Origin: an uncultured Alphaproteobacteria bacterium
Lineage (GTDB): Bacteria > Pseudomonadota > Alphaproteobacteria > Methylaequorales > Methylaequoraceae
Assembly (NCBI GenBank): GCA_902590895.1
Contig: CACIYM010000011.1
Location: 1-33,633, forward strand
DNA length: 33,633 nucleotides
Reading direction: 5' to 3'
Translations under genes and position numbers: made by a program
The notes under the pieces: generated by a model
The model's database searches: none
Told to the model about the DNA's origin: nothing
What the model saw: only the letters and a program-made list of their open reading frames with translations
In this document: positions 16,310 to 24,778 of the stretch, piece after piece
How positions within the stretch are numbered: position 1 is the first letter of the stretch
How the letters are laid out: each line of letters begins with the position of its first letter

Positions 16310-17212
16310 CTAATTTGATATTAAGGTACCAACACCATGTTCAGTGAAAATCTCCAAAAGAATAGAGTGAGGTAGCCTGCCATCTAGAATCACAGCTGCA
16401 TTCACACCATTTTTAACAGCATCAACACAGGTTTCAATTTTTGGTATCATACCCCCATTGATAGTTCCGTTTTCAATTAATTTTTTCACATCATTTATAC
16501 TGATTTCTGTGAGTAAATTTCCTTTTTTGTCTAAAACTCCTTTGACATCAGTCAAAAGAATTAATCGTTCCGATAAAATTGAAGTAGCAACTGACCCTGC
16601 CATTGTGTCGGCATTAATATTATACGTTTCAAAGTTTTTTCTATCATATCCTATGGGCGAGATTACGGGAATAAAGTCAGACTCTAAAAACCAATTAAGC
16701 AAATCTTTATTAATTTTGTTTGGCAACCCTACAAATCCTAGGTCCAAAATTTTCTCTATTTCACCAGATGATTGATTTTTATTAAATTTTACTGTTTCAG
16801 CTAATAAACCATCTTTGCCTGATAAACCTATTGCCCTTCCTCCTTCTTTATTAATTTCCATTACAATTTCTTTATTTATTGAACCTGATAGAACCATTTC
16901 AACGATCTTCATAGTTTCCTTATCTGTAATTCTAAGACCGTCTATGAAGGTGCTTTTTACTTTAAGTCTGTCTAACATGACTTTAATTCTGGGACCCCCT
17001 CCATGAACTACAACTGGGTTTATTCCAACTTGCTTTAACAGTGCAACATCTTTGGCAAAACTTGCTGATAGTGGACCATCTCCCATAGCCGCTCCACCAT
17101 ATTTGATTGTTATATTTTTTCCTGTATATCTCTGCATAAATGGGAGAGCTTGAGATAAAATTGAAGCCTGATTCACCCATTCTTTATTTTTAGTACTTGA
17201 AATTTTTACCAA
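16310..17212 (-). CDS. argB: Acetylglutamate kinase
   Basis: Phosphorylates N-acetylglutamate, the second step of arginine synthesis. The protein is 300 residues. Visible: IKYGGAAMGDG, VVHGGGPRIKVMLD, the substrate-binding FIPVISPIG and the late TINGGMIPKIETCVDAV. The N-terminal helix (QASILSQALPFMQRYTG) is of the kind found in arginine-inhibited hexameric kinases, so feedback control is likely. The first usable start is TTG at 17212, 23 bases inside engB; a GTG 39 bases further in (17173) is the alternative. Neither has a strong ribosome-binding site. An in-frame TAA lies just upstream of the TTG, so no longer form is possible. Confidence 0.94.
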   Translation of the reverse strand: MVKISSTKNKEWVNQASILSQALPFMQRYTGKNITIKYGGAAMGDGPLSASFAKDVALLKQVGINPVVVHGGGPRIKVMLDRLKVKSTFIDGLRITDKETMKIVEMVLSGSINKEIVMEINKEGGRAIGLSGKDGLLAETVKFNKNQSSGEIEKILDLGFVGLPNKINKDLLNWFLESDFIPVISPIGYDRKNFETYNINADTMAGSVATSILSERLILLTDVKGVLDKKGNLLTEISINDVKKLIENGTINGGMIPKIETCVDAVKNGVNAAVILDGRLPHSILLEIFTEHGVGTLISN

Positions 17213-17795
17213 TTTTTATATCCAGTGATTGATGAAGAAATTTTCTCAATAAAAGTATCCCATTACTTTCTTTAATACTAGTGTGAAAGATTTTTTTGTT
17301 GAACTTTTTTGAAATACTTTCTATTTCTTTATCTATTTTTTCTTTTTCTAATGCTTTAACTTTATCGGCTTTTGTGAATACAAAGTTTATATCATTTGTT
17401 TGTAACTCTAACAATGAATCTATAATAATCTTATCAATTGGTTTTATAAGATGTCTGGAATCAAAAAGAAGAAAAATTTTCTCAATATTCTCTCTTTTTG
17501 TTAAATAACTTTCAATAAAATTGTCTAATTTTATTACTTTTTTTTTGGGGATATGTGAAAATCCGTAGCCTGGAAAGTCAACAATTCTGAATATTTTTTT
17601 ATATTGAAAAAAGACAAGGCTTTTTGTTCTTCCAGGAGTTTTAGAGGTTTTTGCAAGGTTTTTCTTTGTTAAAAGATTTATTAGGGAAGACTTTCCAACA
17701 TTAGACCTGCCCCAAAAAATGTACTCAGGAATATCATCATTAGGAAGACCTGATAATGAATGTGCCTCTTTTAAAAAAAACCATTCACTATTCAT
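17190..17795 (-). CDS. engB: Ribosome biogenesis GTPase EngB/YsxC
   Basis: Essential GTPase for large-subunit assembly. G1 is GRSNVGKSS (29-37), G2 the TPGRTKS region, G3 DFPG (73-76) and G4 TKAD. I use the ATG at 17795 (201 residues) rather than a TTG three codons earlier, since the protein then begins MNSEWFFLKEAHSLSGLP like relatives. It lies nine bases after the yidC stop. The order yidC-engB-argB is typical of alphaproteobacteria. The 3' end overlaps the argB start. Confidence 0.95.
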   Translation of the reverse strand: MNSEWFFLKEAHSLSGLPNDDIPEYIFWGRSNVGKSSLINLLTKKNLAKTSKTPGRTKSLVFFQYKKIFRIVDFPGYGFSHIPKKKVIKLDNFIESYLTKRENIEKIFLLFDSRHLIKPIDKIIIDSLLELQTNDINFVFTKADKVKALEKEKIDKEIESISKKFNKKIFHTSIKESNGILLLRKFLHQSLDIKIGKNFKY

Positions 17796-17804
17796 AATCT
17801 TCAA

Positions 17805-19505
17805 TCAAGCAATATTTTTCTTTTGCTTTTTTAATAGAATGTATTGTTGTCCTATAGAAAGTATATTGTTAACAGTCCAATAAACAACCATTCCCGATGG
17901 AAAAGTAGCAAGTAAGAAGGTAAAAATAAAAGGAAGCATCATAAATACCTTTGCTTGAATTGGATCGGGTGGTGGAGGATTTATTTTTTGTTGTAAATAC
18001 ATTGTTAATCCCATCAAGAGAGGCCAAATTCCTATTGTTAAGAACAAAGGTGGGTCCCAAGGTACCAGGCCAAACAAATTAAATAAACTTGTTGGATCGG
18101 GTGCAGATAAATCTTTTATCCACCCAAAAAAAGGGGCATGTCTCATTTCTATTGAAACAAATAAAACTTTGTAAAGGGCGAAGAAAATTGGGATTTGAAT
18201 CAAAATTGGTAGACAGCCAGCTGCGGGATTAATTTTTTTCTCTCTGTATAACGCAAACATTTCTTGATTCATTTTATTTCTGTCATCTTTATACCTTTCT
18301 CTAATTCTTTGAATTTCAGGTGTTAAAATTCTCATTGAATTCATTGATTTAAACGATTTGTTTGCAAGTGGAAATAAAATTATTCTGATAAAAATTGTCA
18401 AAATAATAATTCCAACTCCGAAATTAGTAAACAAAACTGATAAATAATTGAGAGCATAAAAAAGAGGTTTGGTTAAAAAATAAAACCAGCCAAAGTCAAC
18501 AGATAGGTCAAGCTTGTTTACCTTTAGTGTTTTTATATAATTATCTATTAGTGGAACTTCTTTTGCTCCAGCAAATACGTAAGATTTGACAATTAAAGTT
18601 TCACCAGGCTCAACGGTTTTGAGATTATCATTTATAAAATCAATTTGTATTGAATTTACTGAATTTTTAATATTCCTAACTTCGGCTTTGAACGGCTCTT
18701 CGGTATCAGGAAAAATTGCAACTTGCCAATAATGATCAGTATAACCCACCCAGCCGTTTGTAGAAGATTCAACAATACTCTGCTCTTCAAAATCCTCATA
18801 AGAGAATTCTTTAAGGGTATCATTAAAAACACCTAACGGACCTTCGTGAAGTATAAAAAACTTATTTTCTGGTCTGTGATTTTTTCGTCTGATGTATGAA
18901 TAATTAGTAAGTTCTACGTTATTTCCTGTTTGATTCAATACAATATCCTCAACAGTAATCATAAAATTTTCATCAAAACTTATTTTTCTATTTATTTTAA
19001 GCCCCTGCTTACTTTTCCATTCAATTTCAAGAGGGTCATTATTGTTGGTTTTTGTTTTTGATTCCCATAAAGAATCTTTATTTGGGAGCATTAATTTTTT
19101 ATCAGTGGATGCCCATCCCATTCTCAAGAAATATGGAGAGTTTGAATTTTCTTTTTGCAAAAGTTTAATTTTTTTTTCTTTTTTTATGGTTTCAAAATAA
19201 TCACTTAAAATTATTTCATCAATTGTAGCGCCAAATAAATTGATACTTCCCTCTATTCTATTAGCTTTAAAATTAATTCTTTTTTCATTGTAATTATTAT
19301 TCTGCTTTACTGATAGCGAAGGAGGAGCTTTAATGCTTGGTGCCTCGGTATCAATAGAACTTGACTTGTCGTTTTTTAAAGATTCAGAATTATTGACGAT
19401 ATTTTCCTGTTGAACTGTCTTATTAGGACCGAAAAAAAAGTCAAATCCAAACAGAACGGCTATTGAAAAAACAACAGCTAATAGAAGATTTTTTTGGTTA
19501 TCCAT
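17805..19505 (-). CDS. yidC: Membrane protein insertase YidC
   Basis: Inserts and folds inner-membrane proteins alone or with SecYEG. The 566 residues form the Gram-negative type: an N-terminal membrane helix (about 7-24), a polar linker, a large periplasmic beta domain (about 60-330) and the conserved five-helix C-terminal core from about 345. The core contains FPLANKSFKSMNSMRILTPE and the cytoplasmic helical hairpin region GCLPILIQIPIFFALYKVL. The tail is short (KKQKKNIA). It follows rnpA by 53 bases with no yidD between. A TATAAT at 19516-19521 on this strand could be a secondary promoter, without a clear -35. Confidence 0.96.
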   Translation of the reverse strand: MDNQKNLLLAVVFSIAVLFGFDFFFGPNKTVQQENIVNNSESLKNDKSSSIDTEAPSIKAPPSLSVKQNNNYNEKRINFKANRIEGSINLFGATIDEIILSDYFETIKKEKKIKLLQKENSNSPYFLRMGWASTDKKLMLPNKDSLWESKTKTNNNDPLEIEWKSKQGLKINRKISFDENFMITVEDIVLNQTGNNVELTNYSYIRRKNHRPENKFFILHEGPLGVFNDTLKEFSYEDFEEQSIVESSTNGWVGYTDHYWQVAIFPDTEEPFKAEVRNIKNSVNSIQIDFINDNLKTVEPGETLIVKSYVFAGAKEVPLIDNYIKTLKVNKLDLSVDFGWFYFLTKPLFYALNYLSVLFTNFGVGIIILTIFIRIILFPLANKSFKSMNSMRILTPEIQRIRERYKDDRNKMNQEMFALYREKKINPAAGCLPILIQIPIFFALYKVLFVSIEMRHAPFFGWIKDLSAPDPTSLFNLFGLVPWDPPLFLTIGIWPLLMGLTMYLQQKINPPPPDPIQAKVFMMLPFIFTFLLATFPSGMVVYWTVNNILSIGQQYILLKKQKKNIA

Positions 19506-19558
19506 AGCTTAATAAATTATAATTTGTATAGGAAAGAAAAAAAAATTCAATCAATTTA

Positions 19559-19966
19559 CTAACTTATTTTTTCTAAAACATCTTTTAAATCTTTTTCTAT
19601 AACTTCAAACTTAAACTTGAGGAACTCTTTTTTTGCAATTATCTCAAGACGGATTGGTGTTACAAAAATTTTTTTATTTTTTTGAATTACCGCTCTTAAA
19701 ATTCTCTTTATCTTATTCCTAACAACTGCTGAACCAATTTTTTTTGTAACAGTCAGTCCAATCTTAGATATTTTATTATTTGATTTTTTGTAATTGCTAA
19801 TTATAGCTGTACCGTGAAAGGTACTGCAGTTTTTTCTAAGATCCAAAAATTCAGATCTTTTCCTTAATTTATTTATATTAAGCTGAGAGGACTTTTCTTC
19901 CTTTTTGTCTTCTTCTAGTGATGACTTTTTTGCCACCTTGTGTTGACATTCTTGACCTAAAACCAT
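19559..19966 (-). CDS. rnpA: RNase P protein component, with N-terminal extension read through rpmH
   Basis: Protein subunit of the tRNA 5'-processing ribozyme. The core from about residue 29 ([17 protein letters not shown]) is typical. [22 protein letters not shown] and the RNR motif [12 protein letters not shown] confirm it. The 135-residue frame starts at ATG 19966, inside rpmH in another frame; the only other ATG, GTG or TTG start is GTG at 19936. No standard start lies downstream of rpmH. So either RnpA has a 20-30 residue charged extension, or it begins at a rare codon such as ATA near 19874. The core is certain; the start is not. Confidence 0.88.
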   Translation of the reverse strand: MVLGQECQHKVAKKSSLEEDKKEEKSSQLNINKLRKRSEFLDLRKNCSTFHGTAIISNYKKSNNKISKIGLTVTKKIGSAVVRNKIKRILRAVIQKNKKIFVTPIRLEIIAKKEFLKFKFEVIEKDLKDVLEKIS

Positions 19967-20012
19967 GACGTCTTTTTCTAACTTTATTACTTGGTTGAAA
20001 AGTTCTTTTCAT
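19878..20012 (-). CDS. rpmH: Ribosomal protein L34
   Basis: Small basic protein of the large ribosomal subunit, found by translating the minus strand from ATG 20012: 44 residues, beginning [20 protein letters not shown] and ending in KGRKVLSA, matching L34 nearly end to end. AGGA lies six bases before the ATG. A promoter-like pair (TTTACA, 16 bases, TATAAA) lies upstream at 20029-20056. It heads the rpmH-rnpA-yidC-engB-argB run. Its last 89 bases overlap the rnpA frame. Confidence 0.97.
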   Translation of the reverse strand: MKRTFQPSNKVRKRRHGFRSRMSTQGGKKVITRRRQKGRKVLSA

Positions 20013-20028
20013 AATAATTCCTAATTTT

Positions 20029-20056
20029 TTTATATCAGATAATTTTTATTTGTAAA
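20029..20056 (-). promoter_or_regulatory. Candidate rpmH promoter
   Basis: On the minus strand TTTACA (20051-20056) and TATAAA (20029-20034) are 16 bases apart, in the gap between the ggt stop and rpmH. Transcription would start about ten bases before the ribosome-binding AGGA of rpmH. This would drive the whole run from rpmH towards dapE. Pattern only. Confidence 0.45.
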
Positions 20057-20063
20057 ATAAATA

Positions 20064-21734
20064 TTATTCTCCTCTCACAGACCCGTCTCGTCGTGAGTCA
20101 GCTACTCCAATAAACCCTTCTTCAGTTTTCTTTATTACTGCTAATCCGCTTGTAAGTTTTCTAACAATCGGTTTATTATCAGATGAAAATTTTTTTAGAA
20201 CTTTATCTTCAAAGTATGTTTTTTCATTAATTTTAATGTAATTTGGACTTTCAATAGAATTTTTAATCTCTATGTCCTTATACAAAACATCAATTAAAAC
20301 CTTAAAAACATATGATATTATTGCTTTTCCACCCGGTGAGCCAACTGTTAAAAAAGGTTTATTATATTTATCTAAAACGATAATCGGTGACATTGAACTC
20401 AATGGTCTTTTTCCACCTTCTACCCTATTTTTTATGGGGTTATTGAATTCGTCAATATTTTTGAATGAAAAATCTGTTAACTGATTATTGAGAAAAAATC
20501 CATTTGTAAATAATCTTGAACCAAAGGAACTTTCAATACTTGATGTTGCTGACACTACATTTCCAAAGCTATCAACTATTGTAAAGTGGCTTGTTGAATT
20601 AAGGAGCTCATTTGCATTCACTGATTCTTCAATTTTTAATTTCTTTTTAAATAATTTAAAATTTTTTAAAAGTTCATCCTTATCAAGTAATTTTTTTAGG
20701 TCAATTTTTTCAAATTCAGGATCTGCCAATTTTTTTGCTCTTAAATAATAAATAAAATTTAATATTGATAGAGTCTCATCTAAACTCACTTTTTGTGATT
20801 TCTTTAAAATATTTTCGTAAATAATAAGAGCCTGAATGATACATATTGTCCCTGAGGAGGGCAGATTCGGACCGCATAATATTAAGCCATTTGCAAGTTT
20901 ATAGCAAAAAGCTCTTTGTTTTATCGCTTCGTATGATTCAAAGTCAGAAATATCAAAAAAACCAGGATTATTTGACTGATTTACTGTTTTTATTATTTTT
21001 TTTGCTATATTTCCATTATAAAAATCAGAGAAATTTTTGGAAATTGTTTTTAACGTATTGGTATATTCTGGATTGGAAAATTTTTTTTTTGGGTTTGTAA
21101 TTATATTTTCATAAATTGAATCTTTATTTAGTTTGAATAAAAACTTTTCTTTTTTTAATGCATTAATGAGTCTTGGAGATGGAATAAAACCTTTATCTGA
21201 AAATTCTATTACGTAACTTATTATTTCACTCCATTCAAGGAGGCCAAAATCTTCATGAATTAGCTTTAAGGTTTTTAAGGTCGCTGGTACACCAACAGAA
21301 ATTCCTCCAATAGCGGCGTCAAAGAATTTTTTTGGTTTTCCAGTTTTATCGAGAAAAACCTCTAATGGAATTTGTTTGGGTGATTTTTCTCTTCCTTCAA
21401 AACTGAAAATTTCTTTTGTTTTTACGTCATAGTAAGTAATAAAAGTACCTCCGCCAAGACCTGATGATTGAGGTTCAACTAATCCAAGAACTAATTGTAC
21501 TGCAATCGCTGAATCAACTGCATTTCCACCATCTTTAAGGACTTGAAACCCTATAGATGTTGCATAGTCATTGGCGGTGATGATAATAAAGTTTTTTGCC
21601 TTTAAAGTCTTTTTTGAGTTTGATTTGACTGAATCAGGTTCTGGCTCTATTGATTGATATATTTCGTTCGAATAGAGATTTTTAGAAAGTAAAAGTAAAA
21701 TGAAAAATATAAAAAAGTTTATTTTTTTTTTCAT
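20064..21734 (-). CDS. ggt: Gamma-glutamyltransferase (exported)
   Basis: Periplasmic or secreted N-terminal nucleophile hydrolase that cleaves glutathione and other gamma-glutamyl compounds. The 556-residue precursor has a signal peptide (about residues 4-22). It matures by self-cleavage before the catalytic threonine, here T381 in NSTSHFTIVD. The large subunit has GGNAVDSAIA, SGLGGGTF and the substrate arginine in FEGREKSP (R115). The small subunit has GGKRPLSSMSPIIV and VGSPGGKAII, the glycine pair of the oxyanion site. A role in recovering amino acids from glutathione is the family expectation. On this strand TATACT lies six bases before the ATG, with no ribosome-binding site. Confidence 0.95.
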   Translation of the reverse strand: MKKKINFFIFFILLLLSKNLYSNEIYQSIEPEPDSVKSNSKKTLKAKNFIIITANDYATSIGFQVLKDGGNAVDSAIAVQLVLGLVEPQSSGLGGGTFITYYDVKTKEIFSFEGREKSPKQIPLEVFLDKTGKPKKFFDAAIGGISVGVPATLKTLKLIHEDFGLLEWSEIISYVIEFSDKGFIPSPRLINALKKEKFLFKLNKDSIYENIITNPKKKFSNPEYTNTLKTISKNFSDFYNGNIAKKIIKTVNQSNNPGFFDISDFESYEAIKQRAFCYKLANGLILCGPNLPSSGTICIIQALIIYENILKKSQKVSLDETLSILNFIYYLRAKKLADPEFEKIDLKKLLDKDELLKNFKLFKKKLKIEESVNANELLNSTSHFTIVDSFGNVVSATSSIESSFGSRLFTNGFFLNNQLTDFSFKNIDEFNNPIKNRVEGGKRPLSSMSPIIVLDKYNKPFLTVGSPGGKAIISYVFKVLIDVLYKDIEIKNSIESPNYIKINEKTYFEDKVLKKFSSDNKPIVRKLTSGLAVIKKTEEGFIGVADSRRDGSVRGE

Positions 21735-21740
21735 TATAAA

Positions 21741-21746
21741 AGTATA
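21741..21746 (-). promoter_or_regulatory. Candidate -10 element for ggt (possible leaderless transcript)
   Basis: TATACT on the minus strand ends six bases before the ggt ATG at 21734, the distance at which transcription usually starts. There is no Shine-Dalgarno-like sequence between. No convincing -35 is seen. In the same 59-base gap I could not pick a clear promoter for panB. Confidence 0.35.
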
Positions 21747-21793
21747 TTAAAAATGAAAACAAAATCATATTAGAAATAACAAAATTAACAGTA

Positions 21794-22585
21794 ATGCTTT
21801 CAAGAAAAAAAAAACAAAAAATTTTAGATAAGGTTTCAAAAAAACAACCTATTATATGTTTGACGTCATACACAGCACCAATAGCAAAAATAGCAGACAA
21901 ATTTGCCGATATTATTTTAGTAGGTGACTCAGTTGGCCCTGTTCTTTATGGCTTAGAATCTACAAAAAAAGTTTCTCTTCAAATGATGATCGAACATGCG
22001 ACGGCGGTAGTTAAAAATACCAAAAAAGCACTTATTGTAGTTGATATGCCCTTTGGCACATACGAAGAGAATGAAATGATAGCTTATGAAAATGCCAAAA
22101 AAATAATTACAGAGACTGGAGCTGATGCGGTAAAGGTAGAAGGAGGAGAAAAGATCTCAAGTACATTAAAATATCTTACTGAAAAGGGAATTTTAGTAAT
22201 AGGGCACATTGGGATGCTACCCCAATCATGTGATGGAAAATATGAAGTATATGGAAAAAGTGATTTGCAAAAAAAACAAATATTTAGAGATTTAAAAATA
22301 TTGGAAGAGGCAGGTGTTTTTTTAATTGTTCTTGAATGTATTTTGGAAAAATTGGCAAAAGAAATAATTTGTAAATCTAGTACTCCTATTATTGGAATAG
22401 GGGCATCTAATGATTGTGATGGTCAAGTATTAGTAGTAGAAGATTTGTTAGGTTTAACAGACTTTGAATCAAAATTTTTAAAAAAATATACAAATTTAAA
22501 AAAAATTATCAGCGATTCTTTATCTAAGTTTGTGTCAGAAGTAAAAGAAAAAAAGTATCCTAGTAAAAAACATCTATACAAATAA
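21794..22585 (+). CDS. panB: 3-methyl-2-oxobutanoate hydroxymethyltransferase
   Basis: First committed step of pantothenate synthesis: adds a hydroxymethyl group from methylene-tetrahydrofolate to ketoisovalerate. The 263 residues show ICLTSYTAPIAKIAD, ILVGDSVGPVLYG (metal-binding aspartate), VVDMPFGTY, AVKVEGG and IGHIGMLPQS, all family hallmarks. The C-terminal IGIGASNDCDGQVLVVEDLLG is also conserved. It is two bases upstream of panC, so both pathway enzymes should be made together. No ribosome-binding site is obvious at the ATG. Confidence 0.96.
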   Translation: MLSRKKKQKILDKVSKKQPIICLTSYTAPIAKIADKFADIILVGDSVGPVLYGLESTKKVSLQMMIEHATAVVKNTKKALIVVDMPFGTYEENEMIAYENAKKIITETGADAVKVEGGEKISSTLKYLTEKGILVIGHIGMLPQSCDGKYEVYGKSDLQKKQIFRDLKILEEAGVFLIVLECILEKLAKEIICKSSTPIIGIGASNDCDGQVLVVEDLLGLTDFESKFLKKYTNLKKIISDSLSKFVSEVKEKKYPSKKHLYK

Positions 22586-22587
22586 GA

Positions 22588-23454
22588 ATGATTGTAAAAA
22601 ATATCAGCAGAATAAGAAAAATAATTTCATCAATTTCTAATAAAATTATTTATTATATTCCTACAATGGGAAATCTTCATGAGGGGCATCTGCAACTTAT
22701 AAAATATGCACAAGAGAAAAAACAATTTTTAGTTGTAAGTATTTATGTAAATCCTCTCCAGTTTGACTCTATGATAGATTATAAAAAGTATCCCAGAACA
22801 ATAAAAAGGGATCTAAAAATTCTGAAAAAACTAAATGTTGACATTATTTTTCTGCCCGAAAATAATTTTTTAAAAGATAATCTTTCAAAATTAAGTTTAG
22901 GTAACATAACTCACAAATTATGTGGAATAGACAGACCTGGACATTTTTCAGGTGTAGCGACAATTATCTTAAAACTCTTAAATATAATTCAACCCGATTT
23001 TTTAGTTTTAGGAAAGAAAGATTATCAGCAGATTCTTGTTATTAAGCAGATAATTAAAGACTTTTTTTTAAAAATAAAAGTCCTAGAAAGACCAACTGTA
23101 AGAGACCGAAATGGACTAGCTTTATCATCAAGAAATATGCTAATTCCACGAACGAAAAAAAATGCTGCTGAGAATATCTTTAGAGCTTTAAAGTCAATTT
23201 CAAGAGAAATAAGAATGACTGGTCTAGAAAAAATAAAACTGGAATCTTATAAAAAAATAATAGTAGATTCTGGAATCGATAAGGTAAACTATTTGGAAAT
23301 TTTAAATGAGAACAATCTTAATGAAATTGATAATAACCCTACCAATGCTAGGATATTTATTTCAGTATCTATTTCGGGTATAAAACTTATAGATAACCTG
23401 AAGGTTTCTAAGATGATTACTCTTAGATCAGGAAGATTTCTGTCGTGTGATTAA
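22588..23454 (+). CDS. panC: Pantothenate synthetase
   Basis: Joins pantoate and beta-alanine with ATP to make pantothenate. The 288 residues include YIPTMGNLHEGH (the HIGH-type ATP site), VSIYVNPLQF, KLCGIDRPGHFSGVATI, VLGKKDYQQ and LALSSRN (KMSKS-type position). All the expected family blocks are present. Its TAA lies in the palindromic TTAA (23451-23454) that also supplies the stop of the convergent lipoprotein gene. panD is not in the window. Confidence 0.96.
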   Translation: MIVKNISRIRKIISSISNKIIYYIPTMGNLHEGHLQLIKYAQEKKQFLVVSIYVNPLQFDSMIDYKKYPRTIKRDLKILKKLNVDIIFLPENNFLKDNLSKLSLGNITHKLCGIDRPGHFSGVATIILKLLNIIQPDFLVLGKKDYQQILVIKQIIKDFFLKIKVLERPTVRDRNGLALSSRNMLIPRTKKNAAENIFRALKSISREIRMTGLEKIKLESYKKIIVDSGIDKVNYLEILNENNLNEIDNNPTNARIFISVSISGIKLIDNLKVSKMITLRSGRFLSCD

Positions 23455-24608
23455 TTTTTAAGATAAATATGAACTTCTTCAGCTTGAGCTGTTGTACTAT
23501 TTGAAGATGTGAGTGAAACCCTTTCTGATGGAACACCCATTTCTATTATTTTACTGAAAACTTCCGAAGCCCTTTGTCGAGCTTTGTCAGAAAAACTAGC
23601 ACCTCCGGTAGGACTTACAGCTACAACTTCAAAATTAGCTGATGGCATTTGCTCTAAAGCATTGGAAATTGATTCAAAAAGTGCGTTTGAATAATCAAAG
23701 TTTGTATCGTCAAATTTGATAACTAATATAGCATTATCGTAATTCAACGGAGCTATTTTCATGGTTTCAATTTTTTTCTCTTCGGAAGTACCAGAGCTTA
23801 CCGCCTTACTTGATGTTGGAGGAGACGAAACTCTACCGCCAAACTTTCCAATTTCAACATCTTCAGCTAGTTTTTTCATGTACTGACGTTCATCATTAAG
23901 TATCACGATTTCCCTGGATATTTTTTGTTCCAGTTCATCCATTAATCTTGAATAAAGAACAGAAGTTCTTTGAACATCATCAACTAAAACTTTCAACTGA
24001 TTATGATCCTCATCAATAGCGCCTGATATGAAAAAACTTGAATCAATTGCATTTCTTAAATGGGTGATTAATGCTGCGTCTGCTGTTACTCTATTATTCA
24101 CAATTTGCAGGTTATTTACATTATTTTGTATGTCTTCAAGAGCTCTCTGAGCGTCATTCCACTGGCCAACTAAAATTGGGTTTCCCGGTGTAGTACCGAT
24201 TTGAAGTCTGGATCTTATTGCACTAGATAAACCTTGATAAACAGATGTTTGTTCATCAACAAGATCTTTAAACCTAAGAAAGTCATTATTATGAGATGAT
24301 ATTGCATTTTGTATGCTAGATAAATCTGCTCTAAATTGATTGATTTTTCCTCCAACGAAAGTGCCGGTTGGACCAGTCTCTAGAGCGACTTGGGGTTGTG
24401 CAACTGGAGGTGGTGCGTATTGTGAAGGAGGAATCTCTCTGGATGTATCCTCTGCGGTTTCAATAGTTTGTGGAACTTCTTCTAATGCCGGTGGAGCAAC
24501 AACTTCTTCGTCAGACAAAGAAGGAAAAACGTATTCTTGAACGCCGGTACATGAGAAGGTTAAAAATGCTAAAAAAAATGTTGGGTATTTTAAATATTTG
24601 TATCTCAT
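23451..24608 (-). CDS. Putative lipoprotein with helical middle and OmpA-like C-terminal domain (unrecognised)
   Basis: I do not recognise this gene. The 385-residue product starts with a short hydrophobic signal (PTFFLAFLTFS) ending at C20, probably lipidated, although the lipobox TFSC is imperfect. A proline- and acid-rich stretch follows (about 38-80), then a long helical region (about 88-255) with two heptad-like parts (RADLSSIQNAI; VLYSRLMDELEQKI). After a serine-rich linker (260-285) comes a C-terminal domain (288-385). Its NAILVIKFDD, KARQRASEVFSKIIEMGVPSERV and EEVHIYL layout resembles OmpA-like peptidoglycan-binding folds, without the classic NX2LSxRRA motif. An envelope tether between outer membrane and wall is a reasonable guess only. 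Confidence 0.8.
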   Translation of the reverse strand: MRYKYLKYPTFFLAFLTFSCTGVQEYVFPSLSDEEVVAPPALEEVPQTIETAEDTSREIPPSQYAPPPVAQPQVALETGPTGTFVGGKINQFRADLSSIQNAISSHNNDFLRFKDLVDEQTSVYQGLSSAIRSRLQIGTTPGNPILVGQWNDAQRALEDIQNNVNNLQIVNNRVTADAALITHLRNAIDSSFFISGAIDEDHNQLKVLVDDVQRTSVLYSRLMDELEQKISREIVILNDERQYMKKLAEDVEIGKFGGRVSSPPTSSKAVSSGTSEEKKIETMKIAPLNYDNAILVIKFDDTNFDYSNALFESISNALEQMPSANFEVVAVSPTGGASFSDKARQRASEVFSKIIEMGVPSERVSLTSSNSTTAQAEEVHIYLKN

Positions 24609-24778
24609 TATGTTATCGCTGTGAAATTTAATAATTAATATTAATTAGTTTAAATCAAGTTAATTACTACATATAGCTTATTAATCTTTTAAAATAAACA
24701 AAAAAAATTATTCAACTTAAATAATTTACCATTTTGAGTTATGAATGTCTGTAGAGATTTTTTTTTTTTAAAAAATTT

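Noticed and set aside
16458-16775. 105-codon open frame antisense to argB
   Set aside because: Shadow of a conserved gene; no start context or family pattern.
24667-24676. Isolated NrdR-like core CTACATATAG upstream of the lipoprotein gene
   Set aside because: Matches 9 of 10 but has no partner 31 bp away that I could find and faces an unrelated gene; likely chance in AT-rich DNA.
24609-24778. Possible small RNA or second tRNA in the gap before tRNA-Arg
   Set aside because: Only AT-rich sequence with a long T/A run; no stable structure or known RNA motif is visible by eye.
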